Positions 24,345 through 35,121 of a stretch of DNA of 64,000 nt are shown in pieces. A program made the translations under genes and the position numbers. The stretch comes from Trema orientale (taxonomy: Eukaryota; Streptophyta; Magnoliopsida; Rosales; Cannabaceae). Under the pieces are notes generated by a model, which saw only the letters and a program-made list of their open reading frames with translations, searched no databases and had not been told where the DNA came from. The DNA lies in assembly GCA_002914845.1 (NCBI GenBank), contig JXTC01000174.1:403233-467232 (forward strand), given 5' to 3'. How positions within the stretch are numbered: position 1 is the stretch's first letter; every line of letters begins with the position of its first letter.

Positions 24345-25171
24345 CCAAATGCCCGAGACCCCCTCTTTTCGCGTTTTCGTTTTTCTTTTTTAAAGCTCTC
24401 ATTTTAGGCATTTTGTGGATAGTGAGAGAGAGAGAGAGAGAGAGAGAAGGTGAGTTAGGTTGTGGCCGGTGGTCTGTCTTTGGGTGGTTCCGGTGAGGCG
24501 CGTGCTCTTGTTTTGCTCGTTTCTTCTCGCACAGAGGTATGTCAATGCATTCTCTCTCTCTCTGTATCTCTCTCTTTCTTTCACTGAGATATTTTCTTTA
24601 TTTTTTTTTTTTTGGAGATATTTATAAAAATTTTCTGTTTGATATTAATAGGTATTAATTAATTAATTAATGTTTTTTTTTTTTTTTGGCGAAAGGAAAT
24701 GAGTAAAAGTTATATATATATTAAAACTTTTTTGTTATATGGGCATGTACAGTTTTTAATTATGTCATAATTGAATTTGTGTAAATATGATTTTGAGGTT
24801 CCAAATTATTTGTGTATAGTTCAGATCTGTTACTGAAATGGGTAATTTCGTAATTCTGCATTTACGGTTCTCACACAAAATTCTTGACCCTGGTTTTGGC
24901 CCTGCATCACCGTATTCTTGGAGGAAAGAAAATGAAGAAAAAAAAAAATATTTTGGACCATGAAAGGCTTTAAAGCAGCTTTATTTTTCTTGTAGAGAGA
25001 ATTGAATAGGCTGCAAGCGTACCCAGATCCTGCTGTTCATGTATTTGGAACAGTTTAGGCTTGTTGGGTTGATATTATTTGAGCTTTTCTAGACGTATAA
25101 CCTGAGACTGAGATTCATTAGTTAGAAAGCAACGTAGAGGGTCCAATTTTATCGAATTTTGGCTTTTTTAT

Positions 25172-25702
25172 ATGGTGTTGGGATCTGCGGACGTTATGGG
25201 CAAAGGCCCTTGTAGTGTGTTATATCATAAGTTGACATTTAGAACTTGTCGATTCGCAGTAGCAATGGAGGTGTGTGGCAAATCCATGGCAGCAGGGCCT
25301 GCTAACGTTATCTTTCTGTCGACTATTCTGGGCCGAGACGGGCCAGTTCCTGTGCACAAATGCGACTGGAAGTGTGAAAACGAACATATCTGTGGCAACA
25401 TCTACCACTGCAAACTAACTGGACTTACTCACATCTGTGACAAAAACTGTAACCAGAGGATTTTGTATGATAACCATAGCTCACTTTGCAGAGTCAGCGG
25501 TCAGATCTTCCAGCTTACACCAGTGGAGGAGCAGGCCGTGAGAGGCATTCGGAGGAAGTTTGATGCGGACAACTCCCCAAATGATGGTTGCTCTTTTAAG
25601 CGTAGACGGGATGCAAAGTTCCATCCTTCTCCTTTCGAGAGATCCTTCTCCGCTGTCAGTCCAATCTGCAGCCAAGTTGGAGACGGCATGGATATGAGCT
25701 AG
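25172..25702 (+). CDS. Plant-specific Cys/His-rich protein, unknown function (176 aa)
   Basis: A single-exon coding region after a probable 5' UTR intron. The core (residues 56-113) is rich in Cys and His: Cys 64, 68, 74, 80, 89, 93 and 106, with His 62, 72, 79, 87 and 102. The arrangement C-x3-C-x5-C-x5-C-x8-C-x3-C reads as a likely zinc-binding module (VHKCDWKCENEHICGNIY, THICDKNCNQRILYDNH). I recall similar uncharacterised proteins in other dicots, with ILYDNH--LC--S strongly conserved, but cannot name the family. The C terminus is basic (FKRRRD, a possible nuclear signal). ATG codons at 25172, 25196 and 25265 are all in frame; 25172 is chosen because the MGKGPCSVLYHKL region after it looks conserved. 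No membrane segment or signal peptide. Confidence 0.75.
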   Translation: MVLGSADVMGKGPCSVLYHKLTFRTCRFAVAMEVCGKSMAAGPANVIFLSTILGRDGPVPVHKCDWKCENEHICGNIYHCKLTGLTHICDKNCNQRILYDNHSSLCRVSGQIFQLTPVEEQAVRGIRRKFDADNSPNDGCSFKRRRDAKFHPSPFERSFSAVSPICSQVGDGMDMS

Positions 25703-28200
25703 AGTTAATACATAAATGCGAAGACAATATATTGCTTATCTTTACTCTTTTTCCTTTAATTTTCTTTTCCTTTCTTGGAACAACTTTGGATGATAGAACT
25801 CTATGTGAGAACTTAAATGGTGGACCTGATGTGTCCTACCCGTATGTAGGGACAATCTATATTTCTAGTCTACTTTTAATGCAATTTAGCTCTTCCATTA
25901 GATTCACTCATCAAAATTGGCATGAATTTGAACTATGTTAGTGAAACTTGAAGTTGATTCTGTTCTCCAAACCATATTGGACAGAATATTGGGATATACA
26001 CTACTAGGCAATTTTGTGTTGATTCTATCACCTTCATTTTTGGAGCTGAGAATTGAGTTATTCCTATCTTTATGCTTGATTTGAATTTGTTTTGGCTCTG
26101 TAACTATAGATTTGGCAATGCTTTCTTCTATTTTTGTCATTAGTTTGCCCTTATTGATTCTGCATGTTTGTAGAAAGGAAATTATTTGCAGGTTTTGTTG
26201 ATGTGGTTACTCTTGTTTTAAATCCCATATATTCTATTTCCCTAATTTGCTTGATTACTATAATTTTAGCTGGTTTCTTTTTTACTTTTGACATGCAGCA
26301 TAGATTTTATGTAACTCTTAGAGTGTTGGATGGTTTGAAGTTACCTAGTCAAAAATATAATGCATTCTTGTTTTACCTTGCTCAGTTTGTTACAGGTTGA
26401 AGATGGATAATCCAGCCTTCATGCCACAACTGTTCTTATGCTCTATTGATTTGCTTGATTTAATCTGATGAATTGATTTCTGAAGTGAATTGTCATTTTT
26501 GCAGGAGTTCAAGCATGTGCTATTATGGAGAAATTATAAATTTCTTTTCTACCTGCAAATGTATAGCATGTTTAGTTTTTCTAAAATGGGATTTTTCTGA
26601 TGTATGTTTTTCACTCCTTTTCTCACGCAGGTGACCATATTATTTTTGGCAATTGAGGACAAAGCCAGATTTCCATGCTTGATGAGCTGAAGTAAATAAA
26701 TGGTATGTTACTCTCTCTGTTACAGAAAATTTTGTGTAGGGAGAAAATTCAATCATTAAAATGTAGTGAATTCAGTGTAATCCAAAATCTAGCTTAAGTT
26801 GTCATGGTTGTGTTGCAATATGGTAGAACCATGCTGCCCAGTAGTTCCTGCTTAAATTGTCATGGTTGTGTAGCAATATGATAGAACTATGGAGCATAGT
26901 AATTCCTCGAAGTCCCCCTCAATTTCATTATCAAGTGGAAACTGGAAAGACAATGCTCTGCCATCCATGCATGTTATCAACTTTGTTTTGCCATCTCTGA
27001 GATTCTAGTGATTCCCGTAAAATGACCTTTAGATTAGCTCAAGCACATTCTCACGTCTTATCATATCTATCTTTATCTTGTTCTAGCAGCTGTCCCAGTT
27101 TAGTGGCAGATCAAGAAGCTCGTCTGGAGTTTTACGACAATTTACCATCTGGGCAAAATCTCATCTTCATTAGTCGTGATGTAAATTTCCTTCGGCGGGA
27201 AAACATGATCCTTTGTCTTGATGAGCTAAAGTAAACAAGTGTTTGCAAGAAGTTTTTGACTTGCAACCTTGTGAAACTGACTGAAAATTTTTCTAATCCA
27301 CATAGCGTGCTCAACATGGTAATTGTTGGAGCTGTTTATTTAAGACTGCTCTCTTCTGGTGGCTGAAAATTGTGGGAAAAATATTACCTGCAAATTTAGA
27401 ACCGTGTAATTTAAAAATATGCTCCAACATTAGCATTGTCAATATGATAAATTTTGTATCGGCCCTTTTTTCTTTGATAGGGTCAGTTGTATCTTGTATG
27501 TATTGTAAGTTACACCAATGTAATAGAAAAACTTTTGATTTGTGATTTTATTTTTCTTTTTTTGTTGAAATCTTTATGGTCTGTCTATATACGTTAATTA
27601 CGTTAGTCTCATCTAATGGCTGTATAAGGTATTAGAAATAACTGTCTCAGAAGTGGAAAATCAGCCATGACACAATAATACCTTTGGTTTACATTCTTTT
27701 CATCCGAAACAAGAACAAAGTGAAGCTTGGCCAATAGGAACAGTAATACCTATGTCAACCAAGTGAAAAATAAATAAATAAATTAGGCGGATACTTTTAT
27801 GTACCTAGGCTAGGGATCTTTTCAACGTGATTACGGATCACCAAATCTTGCAAAGCAAATTCTCCTTTTTTTTTTGTTCAGAAAAGAATCCATATTCTGA
27901 ATATCATTTTGATTTAATCTCTATGTTTCTTTCAATAGGAATAATCCTAGGTCACCCTTTTCGAGGGGAATTCTCTGCGTTAAGTATTACATGTCGGACC
28001 CTAGTAAGACGATTCTATCTTTGGGGAGAGGAGATTTTTAGCTTAAATTACGCATAATGTGTCCCCTATAACTCGAAAAGAAAGGAATCGCTTATTAATG
28101 AGGCCATCCAAGATAAAAGAAATACTAAACCCAAAAAGTTCGTCTTGCGGCTGATAAATTACGTAACCGCTCGGATTTGTATTTGTATATTCCTCAAAAT
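25703..28200. other. 3' region of the Cys/His-rich gene and intergenic DNA
   Basis: Probable 3' UTR and spacer. Possible acceptors (ACGCAG at 26630; CTAGCAG near 27090) precede two short stretches that both end in CTTGATGAGCT(G/A)AAGTAAA (26678 and 27218). These may be untranslated exons or remnants of one duplicated exon. A T-rich tail near 27500-27560 could be the polyadenylation region. The stretch 27820-28180 has different composition and is discussed as a rejected item. Confidence 0.35.
26793..26908. repeat. 58-bp tandem repeat, two copies
   Basis: 26793-26850 and 26851-26908 share CTTAA(G/A)TTGTCATGGTTGTG and GCAATATG(G/A)TAGAAC with about ten differences, so this is an older local duplication. 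Confidence 0.85.
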
Positions 28201-28211
28201 AACCAAATATG

Positions 28212-28219
28212 TATATAAA
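28212..28219 (+). promoter_or_regulatory. TATA box (TATATAAA) for the thaumatin-like gene
   Basis: TATATAAAG lies about 100 bp upstream of the ATG at 28315, with a C/T-rich start region after it (CCATCACCTCCTTCCC). Confidence 0.7.
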
Positions 28220-28314
28220 GGCCTTTGGCTGTTCCCATCACCTCCTTCCCTTTTCTAAATCTACCTAAATTTAGAAAGCAACAAAACTAACAAAACCAAA
28301 CTGAATACAGGGCA

Positions 28315-29553
28315 ATGCAGCTGCCAAAAGTTTCACCTTTCCATTGTGTCTTTTTCACTCTCATTTCCTCATTCTTTTCTATCTCATACTGCACTTTCAC
28401 TATTTCAAACAATTGCCCTTATACAATATGGCCTGGCACATTAGCTGGTGCAGGAACACCCCAACTTCTAACCACCGGGTTTCGACTTGACTCCGGGCAA
28501 ACCCTGAGGATTCCTTCGGTTCCTGGATGGTCGGGAAGGATATGGGGACGGACAGGCTGCACGTTTGATGCGTCGGGAGCTGGAAAATGCAGAACTGGGG
28601 ACTGCGGCGGAAGGCTGGAATGTGATGGTAATGGTGCAACTCCACCTACGTCACTCTTTGAGATAACGCTTGGCAATGGTGATGACAAGGATTTCTACGA
28701 TGTCAGCCTTGTTGACGGCTACAATCTGCCCATGGTTGCCTATCCGGTAGGCCCTTTCGGTGCCTGTAATGCCACTGGTTGCGCTTCAGATATCAACACC
28801 GGTAAAGGGTTCTGTTTTCTTTTTCACGTCCTTGCGCGCTTTGGATTGTGAAATCAACCAAACCGTTGTTAGTCTTCATTTTCCTTGTGTTTTATACTTA
28901 AAAAACATATTTCGGGAAATAAAACCGAAAAAATGGACTGAAATACTTTTCAAAAACTCGTATGAAACAGGGTGTCCAAAAGAGCTCCAAGTGGTTGTGG
29001 GAGAAGGGGGAGATGGAGGGGGTGTGGTTGCATGCAAGAGCGCTTGTGAGGCGTTTGGACTCGACCAGTATTGCTGCAGTGGGCAGTTTGCTAATCCAAC
29101 CACATGTCGACCTTCTTTCTATTCGACCATTTTCAAGCGAGCTTGCCCAAGAGCCTATAGCTATGCCTTTGACGATGGCACCAGCACTTTCACTTGCAAG
29201 GCTTATGAGTACTCTATTGTTTTCTGTCCTACCGTTGATGGGTAAAGCCTCTCTTCTCTTCTCCAATCTTATTCACTTCTAATGAATTTAGTTTCTCTTC
29301 CCCAATGACCTGATTGTTGTTGTTTAATCATGTATGAAGGATGAGAAAACCGGGTAGTGGATTGGCACCTCCAACAATACCAGTACAAGAGCCATCAACA
29401 CCGAGAGATGAGCCATCAATACCAATAGATGAGCCATCACTACCAATAGAAGACCCCAGCCATGAGGCAGCTGTGCGGATGGTTTCCAGTTCTAACATGC
29501 TCTTGCCACTTCCGACATTGATCATTCTTTTGATCCTCAATCTCATCTCATGA
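28315..29553 (+). CDS. Thaumatin-like protein (PR-5 family), GPI-anchored type, 323 aa
   Basis: Exons: 28315-28801, 28971-29241, 29340-29553, in phase with GT-AG introns. A signal peptide (residues 1-26) precedes the thaumatin domain, which has exactly 16 Cys in the mature part (about 27-252), enough for the eight disulfides of the family. Landmarks are [55 protein letters not shown] and [14 protein letters not shown]; the acidic-cleft Glu and Asp residues are present. After the domain comes a Pro/Asp/Glu linker with repeated DEPSIPI-like units (residues about 262-290), then a hydrophobic tail ([15 protein letters not shown]) consistent with a GPI anchor. Expected location is the cell wall or plasma-membrane surface, with glucan binding or antifungal roles inferred from the family. 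It is tail-to-tail with BIN4. The Arabidopsis counterpart by position is AT5G24620 (memory). Confidence 0.93.
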
Positions 29554-30131
29554 ACACATCCAACAAACTTGGAAGTCTTGAGCCATCAGGTCTACGATTT
29601 ATGTCTAGCTTTGATGGCGAAAAGCAGAAGATGGGAACCCAAGTGAGGAAGAACAACTACTTTTGAAGTGATTTGGGAAACCATCTATTCCATCATGCAC
29701 ATCAAAAAGCGTTGGAGCCATCAATTGGCTTGTGTGCTTTACCAGAATGTACTTGATCATATAGTCCAATGGGCTAGATACTGTTATGAATAAAAATCTT
29801 AGTAACGAAAGGAGCCAAAACGTCCAATCACATATTATCATTTCGTTGTGAAACAAAGTAACAGATATCACGTGGAAGAGATCAGTTGTTTTCATTACAA
29901 ACTAACTAAAAATCCATATGCAGAAACCGGCTAGTTGTAAACTGCATCATGATAAGGGCGATGAACTTCACATCTTTAAATTTTGGGCATCAAGGCCATT
30001 ATTACTCCATAAGCTGTCACTAAACCAATGTTATAAATCTACCATTCCTGTCACCTATGTGAGCTATAAAATCAATTATGTTGTTTGTGATATACGGCAA
30101 CTAGAATTTATAATAAAATACAGAGTCCATC
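29554..30131. other. Convergent intergenic region, thaumatin-like gene / BIN4
   Basis: 3' UTRs of two tail-to-tail genes. The linker motif GAGCCATCA recurs just after the stop (29580, 29708), an echo of the repeated codons in the last exon. No separate gene. Confidence 0.5.
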
Positions 30132-33100
30132 TCATTTCTTGGTCTTGGCTTTCTTGGAAACTTGAGCTTTCCTTTTCACTTTCTTTTGCGGCTGTGCCTT
30201 CCCTCCTGCAGCTTTACCTCTTTTCCGTGCAACTCCCTGCCATCAAGATGCATGCAACATAATGTATTTGCTAAATGATGCACTAGTCAACTCGTTATAG
30301 ATACTACGGATTATTTAAAAGTTCAGAAACATACTGATGTTTTCTCAGCTTTTCCTTTTGTCTTTCCATTCGTTTTCTCTTCAACATCTTCATCAGGATC
30401 GGCCTGATGAGTTTTTGGAACTCTATCAGCCTCTTCATCCGAATCAAATGAGAAACCATCCAGTGTTCCTACTCAGAGAAGGGAACGAGATTTAAAGTTT
30501 TTAAAGTGAATAAGTTGCATAAATAGACAATTATGAATCAGCCCAATGAAAACAGTAGAAAAAAAAGCCCCTACCTTCAACCATAGTTTCAGCTTCAAAG
30601 ACGTTTGATTGTGGTTTTAGCTGAATGAAGTCATTCATGATGGCTTCTATCTGATCAAGTAACAATAACTCAGTTAGTTGTATACTATATTACCACCTTT
30701 TTTTTTGGGCAATCTCCAGTTCTTACCAAGTTAACAACACTAAGAAGTTAAGAATCAGAAGTGGAAGCAAATCTTAAAGATATGCAAAAAGTGGTCAGTA
30801 TTAAAACAGAAAAACTGATTTATCTATCAGTTACCGCACAAATCCAGCAAAGGAGATTAGTTTAACAAGGAAATAAGGAAATACTAACCTTTGCTTCTGA
30901 TTGACCAAAGCTAACCTGAAAAAATGGATTATTGTTATAAACAGATACAGGCCAATATGAGGACATTATATGTCCAAAGTGATGAATTTTTAAAAAAGGA
31001 GATTGATGACATACAACGCAAAATGTCCTGGAAGGAACTATTGTTGTTTTGTATATGGTTCCTGAAACAGTAATCAACATCAAGACAATTAATATAAGGT
31101 GATGGGTACTTAAAAAGTACAAAACAATAGTTTTGATGAATACAAGACCAAACGTAGTCTGAAAACTCAAAACGAGAGGTAGAATGAAAAGGCACAAAGT
31201 ACATGAAAATAAGGAAACCCAAGTAAAAAATAAATAAAAAGAAGAAAACCAAAATATTTCATCAAGAGTGATTGAAAAAAAAAAAATCTTGGATTTAACA
31301 ATTGAAGAAAACAGTAAAATAAGAAAGCAAAGGTACTGCTTAAACATTTGTAAGCCACTAAGGTCTTCCAAATTATCAGATACTATATTCATATATCCAA
31401 CCCCTTGATCATCATTAACCCAGTCAATTCGAAATAAACATGCCTTTCAAATCCAAGTACATTTCATGATCTCCAGATGAGGTATCTGAAATCATAACTC
31501 GTCCTACAGCGCCCATATCACCACCCAAATCTATGGTATCCCCTTCACACTCAACAAGCGCCTGCACAAGCAGCAAATTTTAAGTTAATCAACTCTGTTT
31601 TCCTTTCCCTTTAGCTTTGAGGTGTGGGGATTTGCATATTTAAACCTCTAAACAATTTTGTGTAAAATATAAAACAACCTCATAGCATAACATATGCTCA
31701 ACTATGGTTAGCAAACTTTGAGATCACAATAAACTCCTAAAAGAAACTAGATAAAGGCTATAACAAAGATACAATTCTACCCTACCTTTGATCGGTGGAC
31801 TTTCTCAGAGAGCATCAAAGGCAACCTTGTGGAGGAGACCTGCAAATCATGGTATAGCTGAGATTATCTGTAGCCAAAGAATACATGAGCAGTACTATTC
31901 TCCTAGTAATTATTCTTACGTGAGATTCAATTTGTTTTTCAGGTGCTTCTTCCTCTGCAACTTCCACATCACCACCTGTTACCATGTGATATACCACATG
32001 CAAGAAGCAAAAGTCATTTTCCAGGACAGCTTTGGATACAATAGATAAGATTCAAGACATTAATCATGTTCCTCCAACTTGAGTGTAGTTTTAGTAACTA
32101 GTTTTGTCAAATATAATTGCATATCAAACCAAGCAATCTAGCTCCAATTAGTACCTTCTCTTTTCACACAACTCTTTTTCTTTTCTTTAACTGATGCATG
32201 ACCATCCACTTCTAGCCCCTTTCTTGGAGGTTTAACTTTGGAAGCCTTCTTAGAAGGAGAGTCTTCATTACTGCCAATGAGGGCTGCATCGTTGCCTTTG
32301 CCTGTTTCTTCCAAAGTTTTCTGATCGAAAGACTCTTCTTGATGCATATGATTTTCCCTTATCAGGCTACTTTTAGGAGATAACTCGGAATCTGATGACA
32401 ATGTCCAAATAGAGTGGTTCAATTCCTGTTCAAATGTCATTTTTATTGTTTTGTCATCATCGTTGAAAAGTTGACAGAAAGCATAACAAAGAAGGATCGG
32501 GATAAACAAATAAAAATCACAATCATTACGCGGGACTTTACAGGACTCTCAACTGCTACTTTCTTGGCAACTTTCCCGCTACCTTCGTCACCTGCACAAT
32601 TTAGGGATAAATGTATCTACGTGAAAGTAAATACTAGCTATCTAGCTCCATTCAGCCTAATTATTTTTATCTTAAGCTTAACAAGTTTCAATCAGAGGAG
32701 CAAATGTAAAACTAAGCTCTCCTTTTTTTACCTTTTCTTTTCTTTCGGCTGTATGATTTATTCTTTTCAGGGGGTTTGTCACCTTCTATCTCTTGCCCTT
32801 TTTTCGGAGACTTCAAAATTGATTTCTTACTCGACGGAGTGTTACCACTTTCACCAAGAACTTTACCAAGATTCTCTTCGTCATCTATAGTTTTCGAAGG
32901 TTTATGTAAAGACAGTTCTTCACAATCAGATCTTTCCTCCTTTAAAGGGCTGCCAACCGGGGAAGGCTCAGAATCAGAGGATAATTCGAGGGTTGAATGT
33001 GCGGCTGTCGGTGCCTGGTTAACAAAGAAAAAAAATCCTTCACAATTAGCATCCATCCAGAGAAAGATTCAGTAGTTGAAAAAGGTAAATGGGTCATCTA

Positions 33101-33176
33101 AATCTCAGTAATTTATTGTGAAAAATACCTTAAAGCAGCGCAGCCAGTCAGGGGAATTCTCCCTGGAGCTGCTCAT
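30132..33176 (-). CDS. BIN4: BIN4/MIDGET, topoisomerase VI complex component, 12 exons, 422 aa
   Basis: Exons in transcript order: 33176-33129, 33014-32732, 32591-32542, 32425-32155, 31975-31920, 31839-31786, 31561-31444, 31061-31015, 30915-30889, 30650-30575, 30468-30335, 30236-30132; every phase fits. BIN4 is a DNA-binding partner of the plant topoisomerase VI complex, needed for endoreduplication and cell growth in the nucleus. Recognition rests on the start MSSSRENSPDWLRCFK and the core (about residues 236-355) with ECEGDTIDLGGDMGAVGRV, MYLDLKGTIYK and SRTFCVV, matching remembered Arabidopsis BIN4. The C terminus is Lys/Arg-rich and AT-hook-like. Exons 2 and 4 encode two similar acidic-then-basic repeats (LSSDSE, then SPSKK/PPRKG and KEKKK). 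Intron 7 begins GCATGT, a GC-AG intron. The neighbouring thaumatin-like and TRIC genes match Arabidopsis order. Confidence 0.93.
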
Positions 33177-33620
33177 TTCGATCTTTTTAAAGTATTCGCT
33201 CCTCCTCCAATTGTTGGCTGCCAAGACTCAAATTCAGCAAAAATTACTCCTCCATCGGGCGTTTACTTTACTAGAAACTCAATTGTGAACCCTAGAAATA
33301 CAATTAGGGAGGGCAGACTTGCACTTACTCAAAGCAATTTAAACAATACAGAACTACGTAACTAGAAGCTATTGTTTAATGCCCTAACTAATATACCTGT
33401 AATTGAACTCAAATCAAAGTAATGTAAATAACTGCATGTATTTCTTGCCATGGAAATCTAATTACATGAAAAAAAAAATAATAATAATACTAATAAGCCC
33501 TAGCTTTCATTGAAATGAATACAATGCTGCAGTGGTGCATACTAGAAGAGAGGGAGTACTATGCACACCAAGTGTTCGATGAAATGTAGAAGATTACCAG
33601 AGAGCAGTGAAAAACAACTG

Positions 33621-33658
33621 GAGTAGGAGTAGGAGTAGGAGTAGGAATAGGAGTAGGA
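33621..33658. repeat. GGAGTA hexamer repeat
   Basis: About six units of GGAGTA with one variant (GGAATA), in the BIN4 5' UTR or proximal promoter. Confidence 0.9.
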
Positions 33659-33714
33659 TCACTTGAGAGCTGCGAATTCGATTGACTTGGATTGGGATTT
33701 GGTATGTGTCTGGC

Positions 33715-33722
33715 GCGGGAAA
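33715..33722 (-). promoter_or_regulatory. E2F-type site (TTTCCCGC) upstream of BIN4
   Basis: The minus strand reads GGCTTTCCCGCGCCA, which contains the consensus TTTCCCGC. It lies about 540 bp upstream of the BIN4 ATG, near the likely start of transcription. E2F control fits a gene acting in endoreduplication. Confidence 0.6.
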
Positions 33723-34640
33723 GCCTTTTGAGAACTGCTTTTGATAAATAAAATTTGTCTGAGATTCTCAGTTTTTGGTTAAATCAATCAATTAACTCGC
33801 TTTTATTTCAAGGGGCTTAGCATAAAACTGCAGAACAAGTTTAGTTGTCGTTTCGCAGGGCTAAATCCACGCAAGCTATAGAACGACAAGTAGTAGCACG
33901 TTGTTTCCAGCATAAACGACTAAAAAGTTTTCAGAAGGTAAGTCGCATATCGTTTTTGTTTTTTTGTTTTTATATTTTTTATTTTTCCCCCCTGATTTAA
34001 AACTGCAAAACCGTGAGACGAAAACTTTGGGTCAGAAGTCAGATTCATCCTCTTGTCGTTTCAATTTTTTGTTGTCGTCTTTTCATCGCATTGTTGTCAT
34101 TTAACCCTTTGAATTATCGTTATTCATGTCTACTTATGGCTGTGTGATATTTCACTGTCGTTATATTAGTTCTGTCGTTTCTAAATCCTATTACCATTTA
34201 TTAGTACTCGGCGCTCGGATGTTTACGTTCTTAGGTTTCATTGTCGTTGTTTCAGGTGTAGGTCGTATTGTATTTTATTTTCGTTATGTTCTGCTATCGT
34301 TTCAATTTGGTCTATGAGACTATTTTGTTCGAATTCCATTGTCCTTTTTCATTTTCCACCGATTAGTATAATGGATAATGCTTGAATTAACAACTTTTGT
34401 ACCAAAATTTTAATACAAACATATGTGGCATGTGATCTGTCACCACTCAATTAGTGATAATGTTTATCTTATTTGTGGTAAGTATTAACACACCAATTAA
34501 ATGGTGACAACTTGCATGCTACATGTGTTGGTATAAAAAATTTGGTACAACTTAAACAGTATTGTTTTCCGATTTTATGTTTTGGTGTCGTTTTTACCTG
34601 TTTCATGTCGTTTATAACCGCATCGTCGTTTTTATTTATT
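33723..34640. other. Intergenic, enriched in TGTCGTTT-like words
   Basis: Divergent spacer between BIN4 and the ferredoxin gene. The word GTCGTT (or GTCGT) recurs at least nine times on the plus strand between 33845 and 34630, far above what an AT-rich spacer would give. No ORF supports a gene; it may be a decayed element or satellite-like DNA. Confidence 0.4.
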
Positions 34641-34651
34641 TATTTAAATTT

Positions 34652-34657
34652 TGGGCC
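34652..34657 (+). promoter_or_regulatory. Site II-like TGGGCC upstream of the ferredoxin gene
   Basis: TTTTGGGCCAATT lies about 100 bp upstream of the presumed 5' UTR. A 5' UTR intron is likely (AACAAG/GTTGGT near 34843 to TTGTTCAG near 35088). TGGGCC elements are common in promoters of mitochondrial-protein genes. Confidence 0.5.
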
Positions 34658-35121
34658 AATTTATTTTATTTTATTTTTTTTGGGTTCTAGGTTATTGCTG
34701 GACTGGAAGCTTCGCGCTTCATATTACCGGTAGACGTATTCATCTTTTCCGCCCCAAAATTGCATTCAATTTCTCCTTTTCCTCTCTATAATCTCAAGTT
34801 TTGAGCTCTATCTAACTTAGCTATACAAGCATACAAGAACAAGGTTGGTCCTTTTCTTTGCTTTTATTCATTTCAATTCCCTCTCCACTTATGCTGAAAT
34901 AAATATCAATATTTTCTCAAATTCGTCTAATTGTATGGAAAATATGGGATTTCAGGATTACCCTTTTTTTTTTTTTTTAAATTCCCGGGTCCTCATTTTT
35001 TACATGGGTTTTATGTTTTAGTTGTCCTCATCGAGAAAAAAAAAAAAAAAAAAAAGAAGCTTCATTTTTTGGTATTGAATTTGTTCAGGTCGAATTAGGG
35101 ATTCAGTGAGGTTGTACGATT

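Noticed and set aside
24841..24905. TTCTTGACCCTGG, resembling a TAS3-type small RNA
   Set aside because: Too many mismatches to the conserved tasiARF and no flanking miR390 sites seen.
27827..28057. 76-aa ORF in a stretch of different composition, possibly organelle-derived
   Set aside because: The texture resembles plastid or mitochondrial DNA, but I could not match it to any organelle gene, so an organelle insertion is not claimed.
30862..31392. 176-aa minus-strand ORF
   Set aside because: It reads mostly through BIN4 introns 7 and 8 and is hydrophobic from T-rich intron sequence; the spliced BIN4 model explains the region.
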